Source of the DNA: Effrenium voratum
Lineage: Eukaryota; Sar; Dinophyceae; Suessiales; Symbiodiniaceae
Assembly: GCA_963377175.1 (NCBI GenBank)
Contig: CAUJNA010001446.1
Span: 417,922-481,921, forward strand
Direction: 5' to 3'
Length of the DNA: 64,000 bases
Numbering within the stretch: position 1 is the first letter of the stretch; each line of letters begins with the position of its first letter. The translations under genes were made by a program, and so were the position numbers. Below, piece after piece: positions 52,661-64,000 of the stretch. Under the pieces are notes generated by a model. That model was not told the DNA's origin, did no database searches, and worked only from the letters and a program-made list of their open reading frames with translations.

Positions 52661-53489
52661 TTCCCCTACCTTCCCACCACTCAAACAACCGACAGTCTTC
52701 CTGCATTTGGGCAGCGAAGGTGAAGTGGAGGGTACCCAAAGGGATGTGTTGTTTGGTCGTCACGCTAGCAAAACTTAGAGTATGTTGACACCATGAGGCC
52801 GTGAAATCATCTCACATGAGTGCGCTACAAGAGAGTGTTGAACGTGTTGAACTCAGACCATGATTTCCAACTGCTTCTGGGCTGTTCAACGAGAACATCC
52901 CTTGGGTTGCAAGGGGTCCCCTTCGCAGTGGTTCCTACTAAGGATTGAGGATCAGGATTGGCCAACCCTTCATAGTGTTTGAGTCATGCTCAGCTTGCAT
53001 GTCAGCATGAAAAGTCACAGTTCACTACGCAGCCGCAATGGCTCGAGTTTGAGCGGTGCGGCGCGCTACGCTTTGCGTGCACCGCCAAGGGGGGCAGGCT
53101 CAGTCGAAAGAAGCCAGGGTTTGAGTTTATGAGCATGTGTAGTTTTGTTTGGTTTTCTTGCTGGGGTCTGCAGGCTGAATCTGGCTGCACTTGATGTTGG
53201 GCTTCCGTTTGTTCATTTCAGGCGAAATAATGTTCAGCAAATTGTGTTTCCTCTTGTCTTTCAATTGGCGCCCCGCCGATAATGAACAACCCAGAATGGT
53301 CCCCTTCCCTCCGCATGACCACTGAGCAACTAAACTATTCTGTGTTTGCTGGTTGTTCTTGTTTGTTTCAGTCCGTTGTTCTCGATTTTTTTTTTTGTAT
53401 AGTTTTGTTTTTTCTACTTGTTGGGGGGGTGTTGTGCTTACAGTTTGCTTTGTTTGCTTTGCTTCTGATTGCACTGCTTATTTTGCATG

Positions 53490-53945
53490 TGCTGAGCCGG
53501 TGCGCTTGAGCAGGGGTTCTTATTATGCGGCAGGCGCGCGTGCAGTGCTGAGCGTGCACGTCAGCGGGGGTTCTTATTATTCCGCAGGCGTGCGCGCAGA
53601 GGAGGCGGGCGGGGGGGGGGGGCGTAGCATTTGGCAAGTATGCGCGCAGTGCTGAGCGCACGCGCTAGGGTGGGGCTTCTTCTAATGTGGCAGGAGCATG
53701 TACAATTTCGGAGCGGGCGCTCTTCAGCGTGGGTTCTTATCGCTCGGCAGTGGCGCGTGCAATGCTGACAACTGCGTGCCCTTGAACAGGGCTCTTGCTT
53801 CTGTGCAGCGCAAAGTGGGCGCGCTTGAGTTGGGCTTCTTATCAAGTGTGTTTGTGGGTGTGTGTGTGAGCGAACGCTGCTCGCGGGCAAACATGTGCGC
53901 AGTGCCGAGCGAGTGCGCGTGAGCAGGGCTTCTTGGGGTCTACGC
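53490..53945. repeat. degenerate 50-60 bp tandem repeat
   Basis: The phrase GGGGTTCTTATTAT-CGGCAGGCGCGCGTGCAGTGCTGAGCG, in various states of decay, recurs about seven times (starts near 53513, 53566, 53670, 53729, 53785, 53835 and 53925). It carries recurring GGTTCTTAT, CGCAGTGCTGAGCG and GAGCAGGG words. G-rich runs up to 12 bases occur inside it. Confidence 0.65.
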
Positions 53946-54519
53946 AAAGCAGTTGTTTTGTCCTAGTTGCCCTTGTAATTGAGTGCAATTGCAGATTACC
54001 CGTTTTGTTGATGCTCTAAACACAGCCCCATCGGCCACGCCACGTGAATGTGGTGTAGTGATTATGCCGCCCTCCAAAAAAAAAAACGGCCAAAAACACA
54101 AAAATCGGATTCGGGCCTGCCAACGTAGTCTTCCAGTGAGTACTGTGAAGTTCTGGCTTAGTACTGGTTGTGGCTGTTTGGAACCTCAGTCAGGTCAACC
54201 CTCCTTGGTAGCATTTCAAGCAAACTCTACTATGCAACAATCTGAGACACCGCCAGCCCCCAAAACTCTGCTTATCCACCTGGACAACATTGCGTTTTTT
54301 GTTGGCCCCATTTTGCCTTCTTGCTTGTCAGGTGAGGGAATGATTGTCGGAGAAAAAACATGTGTGTTCACTCCCCATTGGTGAATTGAAGGAAGTTCAA
54401 AAACACTAGGACATGTTCGATCATGCTGGCCCGGTTAGTGAAATAAAACCACACTGGCAAAGTTAGCACAAACACCATGTAGGAGTCCCCGACGCATATA
54501 CACATATATGATATTTACT

Positions 54520-54552
54520 CATGTATGTATATATATATATATGTATATAAAC
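54520..54552. repeat. AT microsatellite
   Basis: (TA)n tract. Confidence 0.8.
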
Positions 54553-55081
54553 ATAGGATTGCATACAAGACTTCAAGAGGAAGGTGACTTAAGCTCTCAA
54601 TGACAAAGTATAGGTAAGCGGCCAATGTTCTGTGTGCAGATTTGGTCTTGTGGCATGCTGAGGTGCTGATTTGCGCCAGTTGGCCAGGCACGGCTTTGGC
54701 GCAGCGCCTTGCCGGCATAGCTTGTGCAGTAGCTCTTCTCACTGCCAGAGCCACGATGAATTTCCAAAGTATAGTGGGCAACATCCGACCAGCAAAGCCC
54801 TTGTTGATTGCGGGAAATTGGAGGGTTTGTCTTGGGCCAAAACATGTGCTAGAACCAGGGGTTTCGAGCTCTGCTCAATGGATTAAGTTCGGAGAAAAAG
54901 TGGCGACGCTAAGGCGCCATGCGAAACGAGAGGAAGTGCGCGATGACCGACAGCGGACCTGCACATGCGCGCGTGCATACACCATGACACCGGCAAACAA
55001 GACGAAGTGAGCGCCAATATGAACAATCAAAAGACACGTCACACTACGCACACCAACGTAGAAGGCACATCCTCCTCCAAG

Positions 55082-55120
55082 GTGATGGCCAACCAGGGGC
55101 TCATGATCGAGACCATTCAG
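55082..55120 (+). CDS. exon-like segment, unidentified gene C (13 codons)
   Basis: CTCCAAG|GTGATG acceptor and CAG|GCGCGC donor (GC type) enclose VMANQGLMIETIQ, phase 0 at both ends. It joins in phase to 55615 as ETIQACHKNTE. Family unknown. Confidence 0.45.
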
Positions 55121-55614
55121 GCGCGCGCGCCTGAAAGGGATCATGGCCTGAATTCTTTGTCTCAACCTGTCGTCGTGGTTCGCCTAAAGCTAGCAACGTG
55201 CAGGCCCAGAAACTGGGCTGTTCAAAGGAAACCTTGGCAATGCTTTGGCAGTAGGGATGGATTGGGATTGGCCTGCACCAGCTGGTGTGTGGTTTCTCCG
55301 TCTAGTAGGTTGTAAATGAGTGAAGGAGCCGGTGCATGTGCGCATTTGGGATGCACAGCCAAGAGGCGGGTGCAGAATGAGCCGAAGACCTGTTGCGAGA
55401 GAAGTTCCTCTGGTTTGGGTTGCTTTTCGCCATGCAGTGGCCCATCACGCTCGTTTGGAAGCTGAGTTCCATTAGCTTGTGCGATGATGTATGTATACAC
55501 ACAATGCACCTGCATACCATATATATGTCCAGATCGAGAGAGGTTTGATGTGCCCACTTTCCAGGATCTCACTCGCGCCCTTCCTCCTCCACCCCCCCCC
55601 CCGTCTTTCCGGAG

Positions 55615-55724
55615 GCCTGCCACAAGAATACCGAGTCGGTGCTGGCACTCCTGGGGAAAGCCTGCACCAAGATCAGCCACTTGGAATCCACGGAAGAATT
55701 GTTTTTTTTTCTTGGGCCCACCAA
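55615..55724 (+). CDS. exon-like segment, unidentified gene C (about 37 codons)
   Basis: A long polypyrimidine tract (CCTTCCTCCTCCACCCCC...) leads to GGAG|GCCTGC. The frame has strong third-position GC and encodes ACHKNTESVLALLGKACTK and ISHLESTEELFFFLGPT. It ends at a perfect GTAAGT donor, phase 2. The predicted ORFs over the region use other frames, so this exon is easy to miss. I do not recognise the family. Confidence 0.6.
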
Positions 55725-58700
55725 GTAAGTAAGTCCGAAGCCTCCTAGTTTCATTGGAAGCACAGTTGGTCAAAGCGTGCGCGTGGGTGTGAAGATAGGA
55801 GGACCTTGACCCAGGGCAGAGGGAAATAGAGGGAACACACCACACAGCATTCATGGAATAGACCCCCTCGGTCGGACCGCTCTCCCACTTTGTGATTGCA
55901 TAGCTTGCTGCGTGATTGCTGGCATCCAACACCATTCACCCTTGCTTGTTTGATTAGGTTTTGTGGTGGCGTGTCTAATCTCCGCATTTTGCCGCCTTTA
56001 GGCCGGGAGCGATCTTTTCTACCAACTGCATGAGGTCCTTGAGTTGCAACAAGCCTTCTCGCCTGGACCAAGCTTCGGCCTTTGACCTTTAGACCCCCAC
56101 AGCTATGCAAAAAAACATACCACACTTGCGTTGAGCACGCCAAGAGTAGAACCATTGCACCATGGATCAAGGGCTTGTTCATTTGTTTAAAACATGTGTA
56201 TGTGTATATATATATATATAGAAACAATAATATATATACATATACAAACTGTATTTGTGATACAGCACAAAAAGGCGTTTCGCAGTACATAAACATGTCT
56301 TCTTTCTTGATCACTTTAACAAGGGCACATGCGGATGCATAATCATGCGTATCTGAAAATTAAATCGTGCGCACGCATGCAGCACTGCATACTACCCAGA
56401 CAAATGTGCACTCATCACATCCATCTTTTTTCACGGAGCATTGGGGCGTATGGCGGACCCATGGCCTGTGATGAGAGCTGTGCCTGGGTGGCAAGGAGGC
56501 GGATGGGGTGGTTCCGGCTTCGGCCTTACCAGTTCCCACTATTGCAAGTAGCCTCGGGTTCGTGCATTTTGTTTTGCTTTGGTGGTCATCGGACTTCCTT
56601 GGTATAGAAGATCGTCCAGAGACGTACCCTCACGGATGGCGCTGCAAGGGCATTGGTAGTGGAAGCTTGTTTCGAGATGTTTCTAGTTTGCTCAACCGAT
56701 TGGGAGGCATCGTGTGCGATGTTTTGCGGAGATGGATGTTCATTCTTGGCCGACTTGATCATTGTACGAGGGTTTGTTTCATGTCGCGTGCCCAGTGTTG
56801 TTATGAAGGCAGCCAAAGGCCTTTCGTCGCCATCTTAGTCCGTCCTTGGCCCACACATAGAATGCAGAAAACAAGTGCATTCGCCGCAAGCAACTAGCAG
56901 ATGCATGATGGATCGTCAGCTGTTTAGGCCGTTTTTTTTCGTTGGGGAAGCTTTGACAACCAAGATTTAGACGGGGATCACGCAAACGAAGCCGTTCCAG
57001 ATTTCCGAGGATCCTGACCATTGGCGCACCAGTCATGACACCCGGTTTTGGGCGTGTTCCCATTTCAGGGTCCGCGGTCCTGCGAAAGGAAGCTTTGCCT
57101 TTGTCGCCGTATGCCGTTTTCAGGCAGAGCCAACTGCAAGAACCAACACCACCAGTTGGCAATGGGACTGTTGCGCTGAGATGGGCTGCCATGTGATTCC
57201 TGCCGAACTGCTAAGATCCTATCAGTGTGGATGACGCACTTTGAAGCATGAGGCACCATGACAAGTACGGGTGTTTCTTTTCCAAGTTGTTTTTGTTGAT
57301 GCAGGCCTTGCAGCTTTTGCCCATAGACAGAGCTCGAAGCTCGTCTGGCATGGTTTCGATTTTGCGCGTGCCATCTATGCAACCAGCGGAAGGCAGCACT
57401 CTCAATCCATGGCCCCCCTTTTCTTCTCCCACAGAGACAGGTATATTGGATTCTGTGTTGCTCGTTTCGGTTTCAGACGTGTGTGTGTGTGTGTGTGTAT
57501 TTTGTTTTTCTTCTTTTTTTCGGGCAGCCCCACTGGGAACCATCTCAAAGTTGCTTTTCCCGGTTGCCAGTTGGTCGTTTGCGTCTCTTGGCAAGCTGGT
57601 TTGCGGACAATTGTTGGCGGATTTTGCTGTTCGCAGTCCAGCCGCTTCCCAGACTCTGAGTGACGCATCCATTGCCCCAGTTTTGGGATTTGTGCTTTTT
57701 TCCGCCAACCCAAGTCCACGCGTGTAGCTACACGTTAACTTGTTGTCAAGGGGCAATTGGAAGAGTACTCCTTATATACTTCCAAATCTGTGACCAAACG
57801 CGAATCAATCCATGCCAGGAGAAAGCACTTTACTATGGTTCTGAAGGATCCTGCAGGTTTAGCTTGAGGCACGCTATTGCTTGCATGTGCCTCACAACGT
57901 GCAGCCTGAGTAAATCAATCCTATGAGGGAAACACATGTTGAGGGTCTTCCAGGGGATGCATTTCGGACTCCACACGTCTGAGGCTTTGACGCCGAGCTG
58001 TCGCTTGGACTGCTGGATCCATGGCCGGCCAGTTGAAGCGGTTTCAATGACGCAAGCGCAGAAACAGCTATGCGGCGGTATGCGCACCTCCTTTTTCAGG
58101 GCACCCAGGGTGGTTTTGAGAAGGAAACCACGGGGGAAACCACTATGTTTGTTTTTTGTTGAGACTCACCCTTTAATTAGTTTGTGTGCTTTTTCAGTGG
58201 AGGTCTCAAAGGGTTTGAGGATGGCCGCATTCCTCGTGGTGCAGTGAAAAGCGCAGTAGACTTTGAAATGGAGTGCCTCCGAGAGTTTCATGCAATTTCC
58301 ACAACCGGCTAAGCGTTGAACTGCATAGGTTGGATGGAATTGAAATGAGCAACAAGGATAAGCGCCATGCTGCAGGCACCAGGAGATATAAGATCAGCAG
58401 GCAGGTAAGGATCATCGCATGTAACGCAAGGGCAGAAGACTAAATGCCCGCGCCCAGGCACTTGCAGGGTCGTGCAGCACCAGAGCACTCGCCTTAATCG
58501 TTCTTGGTGATTCATGGAAAGAAAGCAGTGGATTTGCGTTGGGCACTTTGCAAGGCGCTTGGCAGTTGGGGATTGTGGCAGTTGGTGTCTGGTGATTGTT
58601 GCATGCGTCCGAAACCCTTGGGCACAGTCCCGTGCAGCAGCTCGCAAGCAGCCACATGATCACTTGGCACAGCCCGACCAAAGCGGTCCTTTGTCCGAAG

Positions 58701-58738
58701 TGCAAAGAAGTGACCGGCTGACCGCTGACCGGTGCCAG
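55725..58738. other. 3 kb without a firmly supported exon
   Basis: A short frame at 57985-58028 (FDAELSLGLLDPWPA, after CTGAG|GC) could be a microexon of gene C. Otherwise only small ORFs and a few repeats are seen, including an AT tract near 56205-56240 and a (GT)n near 57480-57498. Confidence 0.3.
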
Positions 58739-58845
58739 GTTCCACCCGGTCAGCTCCTGTCGGCCGGGGCAGGCAGAAGCTGCCTGGCGGCTCGTGCGGC
58801 CCCGCGGGGCTGGAGACTTTACGGCGGGAAGGCTGCAGGCCATGT
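58739..58845 (+). CDS. exon-like segment, probably gene C
   Basis: GCCAG|G acceptor; the frame beginning with G then TTC-CAC-CCG has about 80 percent G or C in third positions and encodes FHPVSSCRPGQAEAAWRLV and FTAGRLQAMCQG. The leading G completes a Lys codon if joined to 55724. The end is uncertain (GC donors at several places between 58840 and 58880). A second open frame (VPPGQLLSAGAGRS) is less biased. Confidence 0.4.
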
Positions 58846-58887
58846 GCCAAGGCCGGAGCCGGTCAGCCGAAGCATTGGGGCCTTTGG

Positions 58888-58990
58888 TTGTCCAGCTTCC
58901 CTCTAATTGGTTTGGATATGTTTGGATTGCTGGTTTGGTGGTTAAGGAGGGGCTTCCCAAACCACCGATCAAAACCACCAATTAGATGGA
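58888..58990. repeat. imperfect inverted repeat around CTAATTGGT
   Basis: TCTAATTGGTTTGG near 58902 is answered by CAAAACCACCAATTAGATGG near 58973; a second pair, GGTTTGGTGGTT and CCAAACCACC, is nested inside. It directly follows the exon-like segment at 58739 and may mark an intron-borne mobile element. Confidence 0.45.
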
Positions 58991-60076
58991 GGCTGTTAAA
59001 GGGTTTGTTGCAGGATGCTCATAGATGTTCAGGTTTCGGGAGCAAGCGAGCTTATATGTTATTCATGCCTGCTTGAAATTCAGGCCGGGGTCGAACACTA
59101 GTTGCGCCAACAAGGATGCTCTGTTTGATTTAACTCCAGCGCCAAACTCAGGGATTAAGATTTCAATGGCCATGCTAGAGGGAAGCCTTCGCCCAACCAG
59201 TCCTGCTGAACTTCCTGGTGCGACGCCACGCCCTGCCGATGTTTCGGATAACATACGAGCACCAGGCAGAGTGCATGTGCCACTCTTGCTAGCAATTTTC
59301 GCCAGCAGTCTCGGGCAACCCTTAGATGCAGGAAGGTTTCACTTGTGTATCGCAGTTTGATGCCTGAACAGTTGAGACGCGAACGAGCAAAGTGACGCAG
59401 TGCGAAGCGGAGAGTGCTGGAAGGAGCTCCAGACGTTTTGTTTTGCCACCTTTGTCATATTCACGTGTGGCTTGAAATCGGGGAACCTCCAACATAGTGT
59501 GTTTTCTTGTGGCTTCATCCCAGGGAACCCGCAAAAAAGACTTTCATGTTGAGCGATCTGACAAGCTTGGCGCTGGCCTTGAATCCCAGAAGGGGCATTC
59601 TTCTTCTTGATGCCGCGCCGCCAGACTCGTGTGGGGACAGCTTCCCCGCAGGCAGCGAAAACAGAAAAACCGTTTGGTCGGATGAGGTTAGCAGATATCC
59701 TCAGAACTGGCAGTTGAGCACATGGGTAGGTATTTCTCAAAAATAGAGGGGGGCAAAATGACGGCTTCCTTTTTGGTTTTACCCTGAAACGAAGCAGCAA
59801 ATGGGTTCCAACCCATTTCGATTGAACCTCCCCACATGGTTGTGTAGAGCCAGGGTTTCGCGAAGCTCCGGTTCAGGTTACACCGTGAAAGCAGACTGTC
59901 GTACTGAATTTATGTCGGGAAATACAGGGGATGACTAAATCATGGCAGATGTTTTGTCCGGCTGACCCCCTTATTTCTACCATTCTACCGGGAAAAATGT
60001 CAAAACTGCAAAAAAGCGTGGTGGTTTTCCCCTCTCTTTTTTGACAGAGACCAAGCCCCCATATGGAAATCGCCAG

Positions 60077-60151
60077 GCCTCCCTGCGCCCCTGGCAGCCT
60101 TCGAGCCCCGAGAGCCACTGCAACCACCACAGCTGCGGGTGCAGTGGACCG
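60077..60151 (+). CDS. exon-like segment, gene C or later gene
   Basis: GCCAG|GCCTCC acceptor and G|GTCCCG donor. The frame that starts with two bases encodes LPAPLAAFEPREPLQPPQL and RVQWT with good third-position bias. Two other frames are also open, so the frame is not certain. Confidence 0.35.
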
Positions 60152-60704
60152 GTCCCGGGGGGGGGGGAGGGGGGGGCGGGCTGGCGGGGAGACAAATGGA
60201 AATCCCTTGCTGTTTGGTGGGTTCCCGACTGAACAGTGTCACCCCCCTAGGGTCCTTTTTTTGAGGTTTTCTAATTAAGTAGGGACGTTCTGTGGCATCC
60301 TTTTCGTTTCACAAGTTCACCGCTCAAAATAGTCAACCACAAAAAGGGTCCCTGTTCCTACCGTCACTTCGCAACTAAGTAGAATCGCTGGCTGAAATGA
60401 AGCAAGAGGATCACACAAATCTTGACTTCTAAATAGAGAGTAAACTTGCTGTTTGTATATGTTACATGCAATCCATCATGTTACAAACCTAGGGCGTGGA
60501 ACGCGCTGCCTCACGCAAAGACTGTCTCCACATTGAGACACGGGGCGAGACGGCCATACGGGGATGCCTCTTGAATTACATCTAGGATTGCCTGATGTCA
60601 GTCCAGAGGTTGAGCTCCAATCAAACAGTTGCGTGCAGTGAAGTTCCTTGCAATAGGCAGGTCAGCCCTGACATATGGAAACACGGATTTATATTCTACA
60701 TGTA

Positions 60705-60735
60705 TGTATATATATATATATATGTATATATATGT
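60705..60735. repeat. AT microsatellite
   Basis: (TA)n tract with TATG borders, like those at 29060, 49415 and 54525. Confidence 0.8.
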
Positions 60736-61771
60736 TGCTTATGTCAGTTGATGGGTGCGCAAAGGGTATGGCTCAGCGCACCTTCAGTAGTTGAGGCCTT
60801 AGAGTCAAGGTATGCCGAAAGACGACATTGACGGCATGTTTGCCCCAGCGAAGGCATTTGGGGGAGACGTGGATGCCAATGCCCCATCCAACCGACTAGT
60901 TTGCGGAGCAAGCCGAGGCAAGTGCCATGAATCATGAAGGCTCAGACAGGCGTTGTCGACTCATGCTCTTTGTCCAATTCACGCGTACTTGTCATATTAC
61001 TCTCTGCGTCTTTTCTCCGCTTACACCCATGCCCAGGTACCCCCTTATTTATTTCTTTTGGGGCGTGCAGGGGGGGAAATTGCATCAATAGGGAACCAGG
61101 AGAGGAGGGTTCCACTACGGCCCTCGTGCAAATGGGATCCTCCCGGCGCAAAATCCGTCAAATCGCAATCTGCCGAGTAAGGAATTTGAAATGGAATTGC
61201 TTAAAGCCCCTTTTCGGAATTGTCAAAACAAAAATTAAAAGGCAAAGTCACAATTACATTTCGCAAATTTGAGTCTACAACGCAAAAGGAAGTGCTGAAA
61301 GTGCGCCCTAAATGAGAGCTGTAAAGAGTTTAGCATTGGTTTGGTATGGGGTTAAAGCAAAGTAAAAGGGGCGGGATCGTTCTTTGGAGTTTTGCCTGCG
61401 AACAGTGGTGCATTTCAGACAAGGACAAGTCAAAGCCAGAAACCAGACATGTTTTGTCAGGCTTCCACAAGTTGCAAGGAACTCCCCTCCCCTGCCGCCG
61501 GAGGGCCGCGCAGGGGTCAAAACCTTGTTAACCTCCAGGAGGCTATGAATCACGGGTTTGTAGCGCTGAGGTTACCCAGTTGCTCAAGCTTCATGAGTTT
61601 CATTTGCATGTGCAAGTTCCAGTAGTGTTCCATAAAGGGGGGGGAGGCTTTTGGAGGAGGGGGGTTTGAGGGGAGTGGGGGGGGCTTTGAATGGTGAAAA
61701 GGGGGAAGTGAAAGAACCCGGCGGCTTCTTGGCTCTTCCCCTCCGGGCGCCCTTGTCGCAGGATGGGTGCC

Positions 61772-61843
61772 ACTGGGTGGGGCGCCGTTGCCGCGGAGGC
61801 GCTTCTTCCCGGCGGCTTCGTGTGCTTCTACGCAGGCGGGGCT
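61772..61843 (+). CDS. exon-like segment, frame uncertain
   Basis: GTCGCAG|GATGGG acceptor after a pyrimidine-rich stretch. Two frames are plausible: WVPLGGAPLPRRRFFPAAS, which fits in phase behind 60151, and MGATGWGAVAAEALLPGG FVCFY, which is also well biased. A GC donor CAG|GCGGGG closes the first. Confidence 0.35.
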
Positions 61844-62437
61844 TGGCCAACCTCCATCCGGCCTAGGAACCCGGAAGCTGGTTGGGGGTCAACGAAGGTC
61901 CAGAGGCGTCCTTTTTAGGTTTGGATAAAAATTCATGGCACTGGTTTAGATGGGTTTCGTTCCATTTACCAGGGCCATCTATTTTTTCCAAAAGGCCACC
62001 TATGACAAGGGTGCTACTAACCAGAAGCCACAGATTTGGTGAAATGTCTGAAACCTGCAGGGCGTAGAAGCCCGGCTTGCGCATGCACTGGCTGGGGAAA
62101 GGCAGCATAATGAAGGCAACGGGGGGAAATACATTTGACAGTAGTGGACGATTGAATTGAAGCACAATATAGGGCGGTTACACTGGTGGGACGCGTTGAC
62201 GATGAGTTGCCTTCCTGGACCATGGGCTGCCACTTTGGGTGCTGAATATCCACCGCTTGGGCAATGGATGTCCAGCCAACCAAAATGTCATCCTGATGCA
62301 ATCTTGATGTTGTCTAGCATTTGCAGATTGCAGGTGGACCTTCAATTTTTTCTCTAGTGTCCTTGGCCTATCCAAGAGGCTTCCTTTTGGATTTATGCAG
62401 ATCCTTCCGGTTCCTTCGGAAAGCCAATCTGCCCAGG

Positions 62438-62538
62438 GGAGCTACTCGCGGATGCCGAGGCGGAAGCCCGTTGCACGGCACCGGGCCGAGACGCGTTGCC
62501 CGCCAGAAGGGCGAGGGGAACCGCAAGCGCAAAGCCTG
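62438..62538 (+). CDS. exon-like segment, frame uncertain
   Basis: GC-rich 100 bp after CCCAG|GGGAGC, closed by a good GAC|GTGAGT donor or by a stop in one frame. Candidate readings are ELLADAEAEARCTAPGRD (continuing to the donor), SYSRMPRRKPVARHRAE, and a frame ending in RQKGEGNRKRKA and TGA, which would be a basic C-terminus. I cannot choose between them. Confidence 0.35.
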
Positions 62539-63252
62539 ACGTGAGTTCCACCTGCAGTTTCCTTATTTGCCCTTGCTTCTTAAAAAACAGAAGATTGCTG
62601 GTGGGCGAAGCCAGGGGGACAGCTGCCAAGCTCTGGCCTCCCCTGGACTGGAGCTTCAACTTTCCATGGCCCAGACAGGTTACAAGATCAATGGTGCCGA
62701 GGGGAGAATTTCCAGTGTTGCCATGAACTTCCGCCTTCAACAGCCCCATCCACAACATGTCAAGATTCATGACCGGGATCAAGGTTGAGGCGGCGTAGGC
62801 TTGGTGCCTTTGTTAGTTTGTTCCCTCAGTTCAGCTCAACCTGACCATAGTTGTTCTAGTTGTTTTGGGCAGTCACCTCAGAGGGGAAAAACTGCAAACA
62901 GTATGTAAATCGCTCCGATTGCGTAGGTGTGGGATATTTGATCCAATTTGTAATCACCTTCCGGCACTGCAAGCGGCAAGGGTCATTGGCCATTGGTCAT
63001 ATATCATTGTCTCAATCATGGTGGTCAAGCTGTTACTCATGGTTAGTCAGCAAGTGGTGAGCTTGTTTCAGCATCCTTGTTGACTCGCAGCTCTTACTTG
63101 TGTGGCCATGTTGCTGCTGAAGCTTTGTGTTTTGTTGGTCTGACTGAACTTCCTTCCGCTCAAGATGCCAAATAGCTTCTATTGCTATTGGATGATTCAA
63201 TATATACAGATACGCTATGTGTGTTTTGTTCTTCTTTGGGCTTGGGGCGGAG

Positions 63253-63372
63253 GGATTGGCAACTCGACTGGATTTGGCGAGCCTCTCCGACTTTTCGGCG
63301 AGGTATTTGTTCAACCTCACCACGGCGAAGCAGTGCCGCAAGCTGGGCGCCGAGGCGGCCTCGCTGGGTTTG
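63253..63372 (+). CDS. exon-like segment of an unidentified gene (40 codons)
   Basis: GCGGAG|GGATTG acceptor and TTG|GTAACT donor bound exactly 120 nt, phase 0 at both ends. It encodes GLATRLDLASLSDFSARYLF and NLTTAKQCRKLGAEAASLGL with strong third-position GC. It may belong to gene C or a following gene. No family recognised; the preceding GT-rich codons of the ORF are intron. Confidence 0.55.
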
Positions 63373-64000
63373 GTAACTGCACCTGGGGTTGGAATTGATT
63401 GGGGACATGTCCTTTGATCGGTGAGTTGGGTTAGAAATAGATGGGTTCCACTGGTTTAGAATTGGGTTTCTTCCATGTGCCATCACCTGTTGTATTAATA
63501 CGACAGGCTTTGTCATCCGGGTCAACGATACCCTGCAATATGTTTTTGGGGGTCCCGGTATTTTGACACGGATCCAGGTCTGAAATTATGTCGGCATGCC
63601 CAGGCATGATTCAATAACGCAAGAGGTTAACCTGATATTGAATAGTCCAGCTGAGTAGTTGTGAATAGTCGCAACGTTGCTTGACAGACCCAAGTACGCA
63701 CAATTGATATATCCTTGCACGCTGTTAGTGGTAACTACCCAAATTGCATGGACCTAGATGTTGTGTTGAATTCAAGTGCAACCTGCTTTTTTGCCATCAA
63801 CAGCTGCGTAGTAGGCTTGGCCAATTTGCATCTGGTCGGGAGCTGTAGCATTCATTTGCCATCCTGGGCCTGCCGTGCAGGTGGTAAGCACTGGTGACGA
63901 AGACAACCCGGCAGCCTGGGCCCGCATAGAATACAACTTGTTTCTCATGAGTCTCGTATTTGTTTGGCTGTGGCAGATGGCGCACTTCCAACATCATTTG
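63373..64000. other. no supported gene at the right edge
   Basis: Only short ORFs without bias; presumably intron of the gene to which 63253-63372 belongs. Confidence 0.3.

Larger units (their letters stand above)
48350..55081. other. 6.7 kb with no firmly supported exon
   Basis: GC-rich segments that could be exons are seen at about 49530-49570 (after CCAG|GCGCCC, frame APTPARPRPRHLA, phase 0, possibly the next DHHC exon) and near 53030-53100 (LEFERCGALRFACTAKGG). Neither has enough support. The stop codon of the DHHC gene probably lies here. Confidence 0.35.

Noticed and set aside
1..64000. tRNA, rRNA or spliced-leader RNA genes
   Set aside because: I looked for the dinoflagellate spliced-leader core (CCGTAGCCATTTTGGCTCAAG, here given in parts: CCGTAGCCATTTT and TGGCTCAAG) and for tRNA-like box sequences with a cloverleaf and found none by eye. 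A covariance-model search would settle this.

Overview
The window looks like nuclear DNA of a dinoflagellate, most likely a Symbiodinium-type (Symbiodiniaceae) genome. There are no long intact coding ORFs. Protein-like signal occurs only as short GC-rich exons of about 19 to 160 nt. They can be joined in frame when every acceptor is AG followed by G and donors are GC, GT or GA, which is the splice pattern known from dinoflagellates. The rest is long introns and intergenic DNA full of micro- and minisatellites. The first 1.7 kb carries degenerate TTTAGGG-type (telomere-like) sequence. Every exon I can support is on the + strand, in keeping with the one-directional gene arrays of these algae. 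All splice models were made by eye from frame and motif continuity; no transcript evidence was available.

Two genes can be recognised. (1) A DHHC-type protein S-acyltransferase (palmitoyltransferase) runs from about 18.9 kb, possibly earlier, to at least 48.35 kb. Its exons encode in order TM1, TM2 plus the DPG motif, a linker, the Cys-rich domain, the DHHC motif, TM3, TM4, the TTxE motif and a polar C-terminal part. (2) An 11-exon gene at 22,039-31,261 encodes a protein of about 317 residues of the CmcJ/NvfI (AsaB-like) family of putative Fe/2-oxoglutarate oxygenases, with ATG, stop, an HxD...H set and a RESIELR motif. Gene 2 lies entirely inside one 12.4-kb intron of gene 1, on the same strand. 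This apparent nested arrangement is the main finding.

Layout: 1-3.2 kb, telomere-like and G-rich repeats; 3.2-6.8 kb, three exon-like segments of an unidentified gene; 7-12 kb, little that can be interpreted; 12.1-13.2 kb, two more unidentified exon-like segments, one flanked by an inverted repeat; 17.2-17.75 kb, a TTCCCAACC minisatellite; 18.9-21.6 kb, 5' exons of the DHHC gene; 22.0-31.3 kb, the CmcJ-like gene with a 287-bp tandem repeat and dispersed elements in its introns; 32.6-37.5 kb, CA-rich arrays inside a DHHC intron; 38.7-48.35 kb, the 3' exons of the DHHC gene; 49-55 kb, mostly repeats; 55.1-63.4 kb, exon-like segments of one or more further unidentified + strand genes.

Functionally, gene 1 would place an S-acyl group on membrane-associated proteins at an endomembrane or the plasma membrane. 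Gene 2 resembles tailoring oxygenases of microbial secondary metabolism. Nothing in the sequence shows that they act in one pathway; their link is positional.
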